Counted from the stretch's first letter, positions 8,663 through 18,284 are shown. The stretch: 48,668 bases of DNA from a bacterium (GCA_016124515.1 WGNN01000013.1:1-48668), one strand, 5' to 3'. A program made the numbers and translations. Notes: generated by a model not told the origin, from the letters alone.

Positions 8663-11600
8663 TTAATTTTTGACAAAACGCAGCACAGAGCTGCCTTCGG
8701 GTGTCATTAGTTTTATGAGGTAGGTTCCTTTAGCCAGGGTTTCAATTTCTATACTGTTATTTTGGCTGTTTACAAGTCCTTTTTGCAGTGTGTTGCCGGG
8801 CAGACCTATTATTTCATACCGCACGGTTTTCGCGCTTGTCACCACAGTCAACCAATTGTTTGCAGGGTTTGGATATATTTCGAAGTGGCTGTCATTATGA
8901 TTGGCAACAGCCAAATCGTCGGTCCAAAGGTTGGTACAAAAGGTGTCGGTACAGGCCCTGTTGTATTCGCTTAGGCAAAGTCGGTGGTCGCCATGGCCAT
9001 TAAATTTTATAGCAAACATTGAATCGCGTACGATGAGTGTCTGCCAAGCGCCATTATCAACTTGGTATTTGAAGGTATAAAATGCGTTTTGTGAGCTATG
9101 TAATCTGAATTCAATTGAGTCATTATCAAATCGTTGGCTTATTTCAGCCGTTACTTTTGGGTGCAGCGCGCCATAAGTTTGCAATTTGCTCATCAAGGTA
9201 TCATTGTACTCGTTGGTACAAGTTCTGGACAATCCGGTTTCCGGGTCAATAAGCCGTTGGCTCACCTTGAGCGATTGGTTGTAAAGACCTTTTTGAGTGA
9301 CGGTAAACTGCAAATTATTACTATTGTCAGTAGTCAACGTGTTGGATGACAGTTGCCAAACCCGCCATTCGTAAAGCCCAGTGTCGCTTTGGTTGATACA
9401 ATTAATTGCGTCACCGAGACAAATCGTGTCGTTGCTGGTTTTTGTAAAGTAGGCTTTAGGCCCCATAAATTCTATCAAATTACTGTCAACGGTGCTTATA
9501 CAGCCCGTTTTGGAAATGGATTCAATTTTGGTTTTTGTAAGGTTATTATTCCTGATAAATAAAACCACCGAACCCGAATCATCTCGCGGAAGGTATTTGT
9601 TGTTAAACTTCAAATCGCTTAAATCATCATAAGTGGTTTCAACTTTATAGGCCAATTCAACATACTCGGGCGGGCACACATATTTTGAATGGTTTACGAG
9701 TGAGAGTGAAACATTTATATCAGGAATTTTTACTTCAATTATGCTTTTTTGCCATACACCTAAACTGTCCATGGTCCACATGGCGCAGGTTTTCAGGCCA
9801 CCTTCGGGGTACACGTGCTGCGGATTGTGAACATCATATAAATCAATTACTCCGTCATTTTCAAAATCCCATGCAATTTGCTCATTTAAAGGCGGTAACT
9901 GGTAGTTTGGATGATTGTTTTTGTGTCTTAGCCTTACTACATTGGGTTGGTAAAAAAAGGCACTTGTATCTATACAAGTTGTATTGTAAAACTCGTTTAA
10001 AAGTTCGCAATAAATAGTTGGGAGCCAGTAATAAACCGAATCGAAAAAAGTAGTTTTACTGCCGGCACAGGCAACTTTTGCTCTTGCAGTAGCCAAATGT
10101 CCGTTAATGATTTCGCGATTCGCACTATTTGTACAACTACTTATTGTACTATTTCTAACGGTAACAAAATATTTTCCGGGATTGAAATTGTAATGGAAAC
10201 TATCCGTCAAATCAGTCAAATTATTTGGCAACAGACCAAAAGTATCCACTTTTATAGAAGTGTCATATACATACCTTCCAGCAGTATTTGCGCTTTTGAC
10301 AATGCGAATTGTTACATCGTTTATGCTGTCTAAGGTTCTTGAAGCGGTATCTTTAAGCGACAATGTATATGACGTTATTTGGTCTATACTGTCAAGTGGG
10401 TGGTAATTTTCGAAATTAAAACTTAATGCGCTGTTGGGTATGTAGATATAATTTTTGTAGAAAAATGTGTCGGTGCTATATGTGTTTTTTACTACCACAC
10501 CAATAGTTTTCCAACCCGGTGCACCGTAAGCCCATTGTCCAGATAATATGGCATCAATAATTTCGCTTTTCGTCCAATTGCAATTCCTGTAAGTGGAGTC
10601 CACAATTTGGCCGAGTCCGTTTTTGATATAAACTTTTTTCTTGCAGTCACTTTCTGCATCAAACAAGAGTTCTACATTGTCGCTGGTGCATGTTTGTTTC
10701 AGGCCTGAATAGTTGATGTAGAGATAGTTTTGGTTATTCGCGTTTAGCATGCAAGGGGTGCCTTCAAGCCTTATTCCCATACCTTCAAGCGGCTTGCCGT
10801 CGGCCAGGGCATTATTTTGTGTATAGTAGTCTATTGATGTGTATAGGTCATGGTCATAGCCGGCATAAGGTTTATTGAAACTAATGATTTGAGTAGTTAT
10901 ATTACTACAGCCGGTAAAGTTGTCGCTTGCTTCCAAAATTACCTCATAACAGTCGTTTTGTGAAAAAGTGTGTGTGGGTGTTTTTTCGGTTGAGTATCGG
11001 CAATGACTATTAGGTGATGTGATGGTTGAAACGCAGGCTGCGGCATAATCGTCGTTAAAATCCCAAAAATAATTCAGGCTGTCGCTCGCCAAAGGGTAAG
11101 ATGGATTTAACCTTTCTTGGTAACCATATGCCGTGGGAAAATCATCATAGTTTACGTGAAGAAGGGTGTTGTTCATTCCCCAAAAAGCCTTGGCCCTGAA
11201 TTTTTGTGAGAAATTAGGAAAAGTAATTTGCAAACTGTCCATATCGCCATTGGCAAAAATGAGTGTATCGTGCAGTTTGTATTTATCTACTCCCAATGAT
11301 GGCAAGCCTGATTCATACATAGGTTGATGTGGAATTTTGTTTCCGCGGTTCCAAACTTGTTTTTCAAGGCGGTAATTTATGGTGTCGGTAGAATAATATG
11401 TCTTACTTCGGTCTAGTAAAGGAAAGCGCAAAACATTGCCATTCAGAGTTGTATCGCCGTTTTTAAAAGTTAAATACTCAGGAAGATATGATGTTGTTTG
11501 GTACACGATTGAAGTGTCGAAAACCCTGATGTAGTAGTTTATCTGTGTAATGTTTGGATCAAAATCGGGGTCATTGTTTAAATGGTTTAAGTATAGTTTG

Positions 11601-12820
11601 TCTATTGTTTTATTATTTGCACCAAGGGTATTTGGATTTATTACAGCTTTTGGGCCTTTTACCGAAACGCAACAATACGTTTGCTTTTGCTGTCCGCAAT
11701 AATCAGAATTGATTTCTAAACTCAATGGATATACGCCCGGGCCGCCTTTGTAAACATGCCAAGGGTTTTCCTCATGTGAAATATTAGAATATTTATCAAC
11801 ATAATCATTAAAATTGAAACTGAAAGAAGTAATGCTCGCCGGTTTGTTCCATTTGAAGTAGAAGGTGTCGTTGTTGCACTCATAATTGCTATTAACTTTA
11901 CTCACATTTAAATTGGGTTTAAATACTACCACATCTTCGGGGCGGGCAAAGGAATCTGAACAACCATTGCTTAACCTTATTGACAATGAAGGGCTGTATT
12001 TTCCATCGTTTGAATAATTGTGGATCACAGTTTGCCAAAGTGAATCATAGTCGCCCTTTTGATAGGTATTTGATGAGCCATCACCCCAATTCCAGGTCCA
12101 TGAAAGTAGTTTTGTGGTATCGAAAGCATTGGTATTATTATAAAAAACCACATTTGCATCATTACCACAACTGTGGTTATTGGCCGTGCCGAAATTGGCA
12201 TTCGCACTGCTCATTGCGGTTATGGCCTGCTGTTTTTCAAAGCTTGAGCTACAGCCAAACTTATCGGTTACAATTAATTGAATATCAAAAGTTCCGGACT
12301 GCTCGTAGGTGTAACAAAAATCGGGTACATTTTTTTGGTTACCATCGCCTGTGTCGTAAAAGTATGAAACTATATCCTGGCCGCTGGCCGCTGCTTCAGA
12401 TGTGCTTTTTATGCAAAATTCATTATTGTTGACGCATTGTATTGAATCTGATGTTATTACAAAGCTGGCCTTTGGATTGTCCAGTATTTCAAGGGCTCTC
12501 GCAGGCGCAATTGAATCTAGGGTAGTGCCTCGGTAAATTTTAAGATAGAAGTCATAAATACCTTTTGATAAAGCTATATTATTGGAGTAGCTGTGCCCGC
12601 TATGTATCCAGTCGTTTGTATTGGAAAGTCGATTTCCATTGGAAAACAATACAGCTGAATCGGGCGAAGTATATGCACCATATCTGTACGTAATTGTAAT
12701 TACTGATCCAACACAACCCTTGTAAGGTAGTTTTTTACCTGAATTGACCATTATGATATCCTGCGAAAAAGCGAAGAGAACGTGTAGTAGTAATAAGATA
12801 GAAACAGCAGCCTTTTTCAT
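8663..12820 (-). CDS. Large PKD-domain T9SS cargo protein, type A sorting domain
   Basis: This is a 1385-residue exported protein. After a signal peptide (ends FAFSQ, residue 20) come PKD-like domains, recognisable by YFYDTGDG and CYTYEQSGTFDIQL (about 110-200), WTWNWGDGSS (about 205-300) and YFWDFNDD with HTFSQNDCYEV (about 590-660). PKD folds usually serve as surface adhesion or spacer modules. Residues about 890-1035 are homologous to the middle of the next gene (FYNTTCIDTSAFFYQP, FENDGVIDLY, MDSLGVWQKS). The final ~75 residues are a type A sorting domain (FEIYPNPANNWLTV ... LRFVKN). It is Cys-rich for a bacterial protein, which suggests disulfides outside the cell. It probably functions as an adhesin or structural surface protein; no catalytic motif is seen. 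Confidence 0.82.
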   Translation of the reverse strand: MKKAAVSILLLLHVLFAFSQDIIMVNSGKKLPYKGCVGSVITITYRYGAYTSPDSAVLFSNGNRLSNTNDWIHSGHSYSNNIALSKGIYDFYLKIYRGTTLDSIAPARALEILDNPKASFVITSDSIQCVNNNEFCIKSTSEAAASGQDIVSYFYDTGDGNQKNVPDFCYTYEQSGTFDIQLIVTDKFGCSSSFEKQQAITAMSSANANFGTANNHSCGNDANVVFYNNTNAFDTTKLLSWTWNWGDGSSNTYQKGDYDSLWQTVIHNYSNDGKYSPSLSIRLSNGCSDSFARPEDVVVFKPNLNVSKVNSNYECNNDTFYFKWNKPASITSFSFNFNDYVDKYSNISHEENPWHVYKGGPGVYPLSLEINSDYCGQQKQTYCCVSVKGPKAVINPNTLGANNKTIDKLYLNHLNNDPDFDPNITQINYYIRVFDTSIVYQTTSYLPEYLTFKNGDTTLNGNVLRFPLLDRSKTYYSTDTINYRLEKQVWNRGNKIPHQPMYESGLPSLGVDKYKLHDTLIFANGDMDSLQITFPNFSQKFRAKAFWGMNNTLLHVNYDDFPTAYGYQERLNPSYPLASDSLNYFWDFNDDYAAACVSTITSPNSHCRYSTEKTPTHTFSQNDCYEVILEASDNFTGCSNITTQIISFNKPYAGYDHDLYTSIDYYTQNNALADGKPLEGMGIRLEGTPCMLNANNQNYLYINYSGLKQTCTSDNVELLFDAESDCKKKVYIKNGLGQIVDSTYRNCNWTKSEIIDAILSGQWAYGAPGWKTIGVVVKNTYSTDTFFYKNYIYIPNSALSFNFENYHPLDSIDQITSYTLSLKDTASRTLDSINDVTIRIVKSANTAGRYVYDTSIKVDTFGLLPNNLTDLTDSFHYNFNPGKYFVTVRNSTISSCTNSANREIINGHLATARAKVACAGSKTTFFDSVYYWLPTIYCELLNEFYNTTCIDTSAFFYQPNVVRLRHKNNHPNYQLPPLNEQIAWDFENDGVIDLYDVHNPQHVYPEGGLKTCAMWTMDSLGVWQKSIIEVKIPDINVSLSLVNHSKYVCPPEYVELAYKVETTYDDLSDLKFNNKYLPRDDSGSVVLFIRNNNLTKTKIESISKTGCISTVDSNLIEFMGPKAYFTKTSNDTICLGDAINCINQSDTGLYEWRVWQLSSNTLTTDNSNNLQFTVTQKGLYNQSLKVSQRLIDPETGLSRTCTNEYNDTLMSKLQTYGALHPKVTAEISQRFDNDSIEFRLHSSQNAFYTFKYQVDNGAWQTLIVRDSMFAIKFNGHGDHRLCLSEYNRACTDTFCTNLWTDDLAVANHNDSHFEIYPNPANNWLTVVTSAKTVRYEIIGLPGNTLQKGLVNSQNNSIEIETLAKGTYLIKLMTPEGSSVLRFVKN

Positions 12821-12885
12821 GACGTTTAATTTTATGGAATGATATTGCTCTTACGCCCGGGCTAAAGTAAAAGTTGTATCGGGGT

Positions 12886-14430
12886 TCAATATAAATCCCA
12901 ATTGCCTTTGTTGTAGTAGCGGTAGAGTACGGGGTTTTGCAAGGTATTTACTTCAATATCAGTGGTATCGGCCAGCGGTTTGCCAAATGAAAAAATATGG
13001 TCGATGGCTGTTGGGCTAAACCATTTGGTGGGTATATCAAAAGCCTTACTGTTTGTTTTTATTCTTTGCACCAAAGCATCGCCGGCCAGTTGTTTGCTGC
13101 CCATTATCCAGCCCCATTGCCCCATGGTAAGTACTTGGTTGTGAAGCGCTGTGGTTTTGAGACCAGCACGCTGCATGGTTTTTTCTATACAATAAAATGC
13201 CTTGGTGGCATAATAGGGGCTTCCCGCTTGTGTTATCATTACGCCATTGCTGCTCAGGTGTTTGCGCGCTATGGTATAGAACTCGCGGCTGTAGAGCATA
13301 CCCAGTTCTATAGTTTTTGGGTCGGGCAGGTCTATTATTATCGCATCATAAAATTCACTTGATTGCTCAAGAAATTTCTTGCCGTCATCATTTATCAAAT
13401 GAACTTTTTCGTTCCAAAAAGCACTGTCATTCAGTTGGGTAAAAATAGGGTTTTCCATTGCCAGTCGCGTCATTTCAGGGTCCAGGTCAACCAGTGTTAT
13501 CTTTTCTATTTCATTGAACTTGAGCAATTCGCGCACGGCACATCCATCGCCGCCACCTATTACCAATACGTTTTGTGCATGGCTTAGCAACATAATGGGT
13601 ATTACCAAAGGTTCGTGGTACAGGTATTCGTCTAGTGTGCTCAATTGTTGGTTGTGGTTTATATACAGCCAATAATTATTTTCCCACTGCGTGAGGGTTA
13701 TTTTCTGGTATTTGGTTTGTTTGTCATATACTATTTTGTCTTTGTAGCGCACTTGATCGCCCCATAATGTTATTTTTGGGGTTCCTGCAAAAGCAATTAT
13801 GAGCAAGAGCGCAGCCAACATTATAGATGGGAGCACAAACAGCTTTTTTATCTTCGCATCCACCAAATTGCGCAGCTTGAAAAACATGAGTGTGGCCACC
13901 GACAAATTGAGCAAGGCAAGGGCCAGCGGTGTGTAGGTAAACCCCAAATATGGCAGGCCAATGAATGCGAAAAAAACGCCTCCAAGCAGCGAACCATAAT
14001 AATCTTTTTCAAGAATGGAAGATATATTGGTTTTGAGATTTTGGTAGCTGTTGTTGATGCGGGTTACCAAAGGAATTTCGAGCCCTATGAGCAATCCAAT
14101 TGCAATGGAAAGGACATAAATAAGCAAACCCTCATAATAGGAGAGGGCGGCCAAGGAATACACAGCGATGGCCGATAAACCCACCAGTAGACTCAATACA
14201 ACTTCGGTAATGATAAAAGTGGCTATCAGGTGTTTTTCAAACCTGCGGCTGAGGCGGCTGCCCACACCCATTGAAAACAGCATGACAGATATAATCAATG
14301 TCCACTGAATGAGTTGGTTGCCAAGGAAATACGTGGCCATGGTAGCCAGCACATACTCAGCTACAATGCCCGAAATGCCGGTTACAAAAATGGATAATTT
14401 AAGTACGCCGCTATTGCTCAGTTTTAGCAT
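12886..14430 (-). CDS. Membrane-embedded spermidine synthase-like aminopropyltransferase
   Basis: This 514-residue protein is much longer than soluble SpeE (about 290). Residues 1-205 form about seven hydrophobic helices (for example FVTGISGIVAEYVLATMA), as in the membrane-bound branch of the family. The C-terminal half carries the aminopropyltransferase signature: DEYLYHE, GGGDG (about 293), VDLDP, NDDG and the active-site DLPDP loop. The family transfers aminopropyl from decarboxylated SAM to an amine and releases methylthioadenosine. Both loop aspartates are present, so activity is plausible. It is the last gene of a three-gene operon with DUF350 and DUF4178 membrane proteins, so its product or target is likely at the membrane. 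The acceptor cannot be read from the sequence, and no SAM decarboxylase is in the window. Confidence 0.85.
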   Translation of the reverse strand: MLKLSNSGVLKLSIFVTGISGIVAEYVLATMATYFLGNQLIQWTLIISVMLFSMGVGSRLSRRFEKHLIATFIITEVVLSLLVGLSAIAVYSLAALSYYEGLLIYVLSIAIGLLIGLEIPLVTRINNSYQNLKTNISSILEKDYYGSLLGGVFFAFIGLPYLGFTYTPLALALLNLSVATLMFFKLRNLVDAKIKKLFVLPSIMLAALLLIIAFAGTPKITLWGDQVRYKDKIVYDKQTKYQKITLTQWENNYWLYINHNQQLSTLDEYLYHEPLVIPIMLLSHAQNVLVIGGGDGCAVRELLKFNEIEKITLVDLDPEMTRLAMENPIFTQLNDSAFWNEKVHLINDDGKKFLEQSSEFYDAIIIDLPDPKTIELGMLYSREFYTIARKHLSSNGVMITQAGSPYYATKAFYCIEKTMQRAGLKTTALHNQVLTMGQWGWIMGSKQLAGDALVQRIKTNSKAFDIPTKWFSPTAIDHIFSFGKPLADTTDIEVNTLQNPVLYRYYNKGNWDLY

Positions 14431-14442
14431 AAAAATAAATGC

Positions 14443-15288
14443 CTAAAGGGTCCAGCTGATAAGCACCGCGCCGCCAATGTAGGCAAATGCTTCAATAAGT
14501 GCAGCACCCACATTGGGCTGTTCCTGATTCACAATCTCGTCGGTGAGGTTTCTTCCGGGCAGCAATATTTTATCGGTGAGAAAACGTGCTATGGGAAGAA
14601 AAATAAATCCAATCGTGCAGTCAATCAATACATTTAGTGCTTGTGTTTGCCAACCACCTTCGTCATTGGCAAGGCCGGTTTCTACCAAAATGGCCACCGC
14701 TACCAGTGCACCTGCAAAGCCCACACCCACAGCTACATTATCTTTTTCTATTTGGTCGTGAATATTGTAGGGGGTAATAAAATTGTAAACCCAGGCGGCT
14801 ATCATAAAAAGTAGTTGGCCGGCCAGCCAGTAAAACACTGCTGAAAGTATGCCGCCATATTCGCCAATAATGGCACCATAAACAATAATGCCGGTAGCCA
14901 AATAGTTGGCTGCTTCAATAACTCCCGCCCCTATATTTCGGTCGGTTATTATTTCTTTTTTCATGGCAAATCGGTTGAAAATAAGTTTGTCGTTGATGAT
15001 AGCCGACAAATTGAGCAAGATAATTGCCAACAAGCCGTAAATGCCAATGTCAATGATATCGTTGAGCATGCCGTGCGAGGGGCCTATTATGCTACCGCTA
15101 ATGGCTGTAATAATACCTGCATAATAACCCACCATTGAAATGGCAAATGCCGTATTATCGTCTTCAACCAGTGTGTGGCCTATTTTTATTTGCGGATTAA
15201 TGAGTTTGTAAGCCGCTTTGCCTGCCAAAAACAAAAGAAAGGCTTCTGCCAGGTAGGTTGCGGTATTTAATGCGTCTATTAAATTCAT
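14443..15288 (-). CDS. DUF350 family integral membrane protein
   Basis: This 281-residue protein is almost entirely hydrophobic, with about eight membrane segments in two homologous halves. Each half has a charged loop followed by a small-residue helix: EDDNTAFAISMVGYYAGI in the first and EKDNVAVGVGFAGALVAV in the second. This duplicated pattern (D/E-x-N-x-A/V followed by a Gly/Ala helix) is typical of DUF350, a family of unknown function often found near polyamine and envelope genes. It sits 8 bases after the DUF4178 gene and 12 bases before the spermidine-synthase-like gene, so the three are surely one transcript. A transport or membrane-scaffold role is a guess. Confidence 0.82.
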   Translation of the reverse strand: MNLIDALNTATYLAEAFLLFLAGKAAYKLINPQIKIGHTLVEDDNTAFAISMVGYYAGIITAISGSIIGPSHGMLNDIIDIGIYGLLAIILLNLSAIINDKLIFNRFAMKKEIITDRNIGAGVIEAANYLATGIIVYGAIIGEYGGILSAVFYWLAGQLLFMIAAWVYNFITPYNIHDQIEKDNVAVGVGFAGALVAVAILVETGLANDEGGWQTQALNVLIDCTIGFIFLPIARFLTDKILLPGRNLTDEIVNQEQPNVGAALIEAFAYIGGAVLISWTL

Positions 15289-15296
15289 TGCTTATT

Positions 15297-16586
15297 TTAT
15301 TTACCAAATCCACCACCTCTCGATCTATAACTACCGCCTCTGTAGCGCGAACTTGAACGTGATCTGCGTTGGGTTGAAAAATTATTTTTTTGTTGCCTTC
15401 TTGTATAAAAATCGGGGCGGCGTTGCTTGGTGTAGCTGCTGTTGGTTCCGTAGTAGTAGCCACCGCCCATTGATGGGCCGTAGTAAGACCTTCGGCCATA
15501 ATAGTCGTTGTAATAGCTGCCGTAATAGCTGCGGTAAACAGGCCGCGTGGCCAAATCGAAAATGCTCGAAAAAAACATGTATTTGCCATAAAACGACCAG
15601 AAGGATTCGCCGCGCTCGTTGGTTTTCCACTCGCCGTATTGCTCATTGCCCACATAAGCACCCCAGCCCGGCGGCGACACGGTTTTGTTTATTTTTCCAT
15701 CTTTCTTCGATACCAATTCCATTCCCAGGTTATTTTCATTTTCCTTGAAATAGTCTTCGCTCACTTCCAGCCAATCGGTGTAGGTAGAGGTGGGTTCCGC
15801 ATCCGCCGTGGCAGATGATACCACAAGGTATTTGTGCAGGTATTCGTAAGACCAACCGCTTTCATTCACATCCATATCATATAGTATGATGGAGAAACTC
15901 TCGTTGGGCATCAATTGCTGCGTGAGTTCGTCAACCGGTTTTTTGTGGTAAGCGCTTTGGCTGTTTCCGCAGCGGGCCAGGCCAAAAAACACAAATACCA
16001 AACCTATGAGCAACAGCCACATAAAGTTGCGGCTTTTCTTTTTCCTTTCGTCGTAGTCGCGCGGGGCGCGTTTGGGTTGTCCATCGCGGGGCAATATGTT
16101 TGATATTTCAAACTCGCGCAGCACCTTGCCGGTTGCGGCTTCAAATTCTTCTTCGTCCCAGCGCTCTATGCTCAGCAATTTTTGACCACTGTGGTCTTTG
16201 TAGTCCCAGTTTATGAATTTTTGCCAGTTTGAGCTGCGCGTATTGCGCCAATAGCCCAGGGCTTCTTCTTGCCTTGCATAAGTTACGCCACCCAACGAAA
16301 CTTCGCGCGGTGGCTCATCGTGTTGCATGATAAAGCTTGGCAAATTGCGGTCTATTCCAAGCACATTCACTTTGCGCCAAATCGAAATTTCCACCTCATC
16401 GTCCACTTCCACGCTCAGAAAGGCGGTTTCGTTTCCGCTGTCTATCTTGTATTCCTTGGTGTAAAAACTATTGCCCCAGTCGTATTCGTATTCTTCGGTT
16501 ACCTCCCAGGTTTGCAAATCATAGTCAAACAAAAAACCCAAAGCAAGGTCAGTAACACGTATTCTCGTACTGTCGTATTGACTCAT
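15297..16586 (-). CDS. DUF4178 domain protein with one membrane helix and Gly/Tyr/Arg-rich tail
   Basis: The protein is 429 residues long. The first ~165 residues match the DUF4178 layout: LALGFLFDYDLQTWEVTEEYEYDWG, LSVEVDDEVEISIWRKV and a final WDEEEFEAATGKVLREFEIS, a small beta-rich domain. A basic linker (RKKKSR) leads into one membrane helix at about 187-207 (WLLLIGLVFVFFGLA). Then follow an extracytoplasmic region (about 210-350) and a low-complexity tail of Tyr/Gly/Ser then Arg/Ser, ending RGGSYRSRGGGFGK. The topology implies that the DUF4178 part is cytoplasmic and the tail is outside, which is a guess. It is the first gene of the operon with DUF350 and the aminopropyltransferase; a -7 box lies just upstream. 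Confidence 0.82.
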   Translation of the reverse strand: MSQYDSTRIRVTDLALGFLFDYDLQTWEVTEEYEYDWGNSFYTKEYKIDSGNETAFLSVEVDDEVEISIWRKVNVLGIDRNLPSFIMQHDEPPREVSLGGVTYARQEEALGYWRNTRSSNWQKFINWDYKDHSGQKLLSIERWDEEEFEAATGKVLREFEISNILPRDGQPKRAPRDYDERKKKSRNFMWLLLIGLVFVFFGLARCGNSQSAYHKKPVDELTQQLMPNESFSIILYDMDVNESGWSYEYLHKYLVVSSATADAEPTSTYTDWLEVSEDYFKENENNLGMELVSKKDGKINKTVSPPGWGAYVGNEQYGEWKTNERGESFWSFYGKYMFFSSIFDLATRPVYRSYYGSYYNDYYGRRSYYGPSMGGGYYYGTNSSYTKQRRPDFYTRRQQKNNFSTQRRSRSSSRYRGGSYRSRGGGFGK

Positions 16587-16606
16587 GGTAATTTTAAATT
16601 GTGGCC

Positions 16607-16614
16607 CAAATGTA
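16607..16614 (-). promoter_or_regulatory. Promoter -7 box for the DUF4178-DUF350-spermidine synthase operon
   Basis: On the minus strand this reads TACATTTG, an exact TAnnTTTG match, with a TTGG (near TTTG) 20 bases upstream. The predicted transcript would start near 16600, leaving a leader of about 14 bases before the ATG at 16586. Confidence 0.5.
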
Positions 16615-16652
16615 AAAGAATAGGTGTGGGCAGCCCAATAAATCGTAAGAAC

Positions 16653-16672
16653 GGTTAATGTGTGTGTTAACC
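16653..16672. promoter_or_regulatory. Inverted repeat GGTTAA-N8-TTAACC between divergent genes
   Basis: Perfect 6-base arms flank an 8-base TG-repeat spacer. The repeat lies upstream of the polyamine operon promoter and of the mltF-like gene, a position suited to a regulator binding site. A T-run follows on the plus strand, but nothing is transcribed into it from the left, so a terminator is less likely. Confidence 0.35.
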
Positions 16673-16775
16673 TGTTTTTTTGGCTTGTTTTTTGTCAAGT
16701 GCCCGGCCTTTGTTCATAAAATTATTGCAAAACCTATTGATAAAACAAAATATAAATGGCATCTTACTCTTTCAA

Positions 16776-18284
16776 ATGGCAAGAGATTTAAAGTATAAGA
16801 GGTCAATTTTTGGTACAAAAACCGCCACTGTTCTTCTATATTCAGCCTTTTTGCTGTTGGTATCCTGTGGCCGATCTTCTACCCATCAGGCAAGTCAACT
16901 CGAAACGCCGGTAAACCCGGTTCACCGCGATTTAGATGAAATAACCAAAGATGGAAAGCTTACCGTGCTTATGGGAAACAGTTCATCGAGCTACTTTATT
17001 TACCGTGGCAGGCCTATGGGTTTTGAGTTTGAGCTGCTCGAATTGTTTGCCCGCGAAAACAACCTTGAATTGGAAGTGGTAATTCCCGACGATTTGAATG
17101 ACGTGTTTGATTTGCTCAACGAAGGCAAGGGCGATATAGTGGCGGCAGGCCTTACAGTTACCAAAGAGCGCGCAAAGGAGGTGGCTTTTACCGACTATTT
17201 AATGACCACAAGGCAGGTATTGGTTCAACGAAAACCGGCAGGTTGGGAAACCATGACATGGGACGCCATCAGACGTCAACTGCTTAGAAGTCAGCTAAGT
17301 TTGATTGGAAAGGAAGTTTACGTTCGCAAAAATTCCTCATACTACAGCCGCCTGCAAAACCTGAGCGACGAAATAGGCGGCGATATACATATTGTAACTG
17401 TAAGCGGCGATGTGGAAACCGAAGAATTGATAAGGCGTGTGGCGGTGGGCGACATTGACTATACCGTGGCCGACGAACATATTGCCCAATTGAATGCCAC
17501 TTACTACGCCAATCTCGATGTGGGCACGCCCATTAGTTTTCCACAACAACTGGCCTGGGCGGTGCGCCAAAATTCACCTGAACTAAAAACCATGCTCAAT
17601 GACTGGATTGTAGCCGCAAGAAAAAAACGCGACTACAACCATTTGGTAATGAAATACTACAAAAATCAAAAAGCCTATCTGCTTCGTTCGGCCAGCGGGT
17701 TTCATTCGCAATACGGAGGTAGAATTTCTATCTATGACGAAGCGTTTAAAAAACATGCCACCGAGGCGGGTTGGGATTGGCGCCTCATTGCCTCAGTTGC
17801 CTATCAAGAATCAAAATTCAACAACGAGTTGGAATCGTGGGCGGGTGCGCGCGGGCTAATGCAACTCCTGCCCGAAACCGCTAGACGATTTGGTGGAGAT
17901 TCTATAATGACCGCCGAACAAAGTATTGTGGTGGGTATAAACTACCTCAACTACCTCAATAAATTCTGGCTGCGCGAAATACCCGACTCTGCCACTCGAT
18001 TGCCCTTTGTGCTCGCCTCTTACAATGCCGGTATTGGGCACGTGGTTGATGCACAGCGCCTTGCGGCAAAGTATTATAATGATAAATTCAATTGGAAAAT
18101 AGTATCGTATTTTTTGCTCAATAAAAACCAACGGCGCTTTTACAGCGACAATGTGGTAAAACATGGTTATTGTCGTGGGGCGGAACCTGTAAAATATGTG
18201 AGCGAGATAATTAACCGCTTTGAACAATACAAAAAACTAATACCCGTGGGCATAGAACCCAACGATTTGGTGGCTAGTAGATAA
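16776..18284 (+). CDS. mltF: MltF-like membrane-bound lytic transglycosylase (lipoprotein)
   Basis: This enzyme cleaves the glycan strands of peptidoglycan, forming 1,6-anhydromuramyl ends, from the periplasm. The ORF track uses a TTG at 16680. The ATG at 16776 gives a clean signal (TVLLYSAFLLLVSC) with a lipobox and a 502-residue protein of usual MltF size. Residues about 50-290 are a periplasmic solute-binding domain (SSYFIYRGRPMGFEFELLE, DIVAAGLTVTKER). Residues about 315-445 are the SLT domain with catalytic Glu in AYQESKF, then GARGLMQLLPETA and the ASYNAGIGH motif. The gene is divergent from the DUF4178 operon and overlaps the convergent propeller gene by 11 bases. Confidence 0.9.
   Translation: MARDLKYKRSIFGTKTATVLLYSAFLLLVSCGRSSTHQASQLETPVNPVHRDLDEITKDGKLTVLMGNSSSSYFIYRGRPMGFEFELLELFARENNLELEVVIPDDLNDVFDLLNEGKGDIVAAGLTVTKERAKEVAFTDYLMTTRQVLVQRKPAGWETMTWDAIRRQLLRSQLSLIGKEVYVRKNSSYYSRLQNLSDEIGGDIHIVTVSGDVETEELIRRVAVGDIDYTVADEHIAQLNATYYANLDVGTPISFPQQLAWAVRQNSPELKTMLNDWIVAARKKRDYNHLVMKYYKNQKAYLLRSASGFHSQYGGRISIYDEAFKKHATEAGWDWRLIASVAYQESKFNNELESWAGARGLMQLLPETARRFGGDSIMTAEQSIVVGINYLNYLNKFWLREIPDSATRLPFVLASYNAGIGHVVDAQRLAAKYYNDKFNWKIVSYFLLNKNQRRFYSDNVVKHGYCRGAEPVKYVSEIINRFEQYKKLIPVGIEPNDLVASR

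Noticed and set aside
8587-8676. N-terminal extension of the T9SS protein at 7000-8586
   Set aside because: A signal peptide begins at the internal ATG at 8586, and the extension would overlap the upstream gene.
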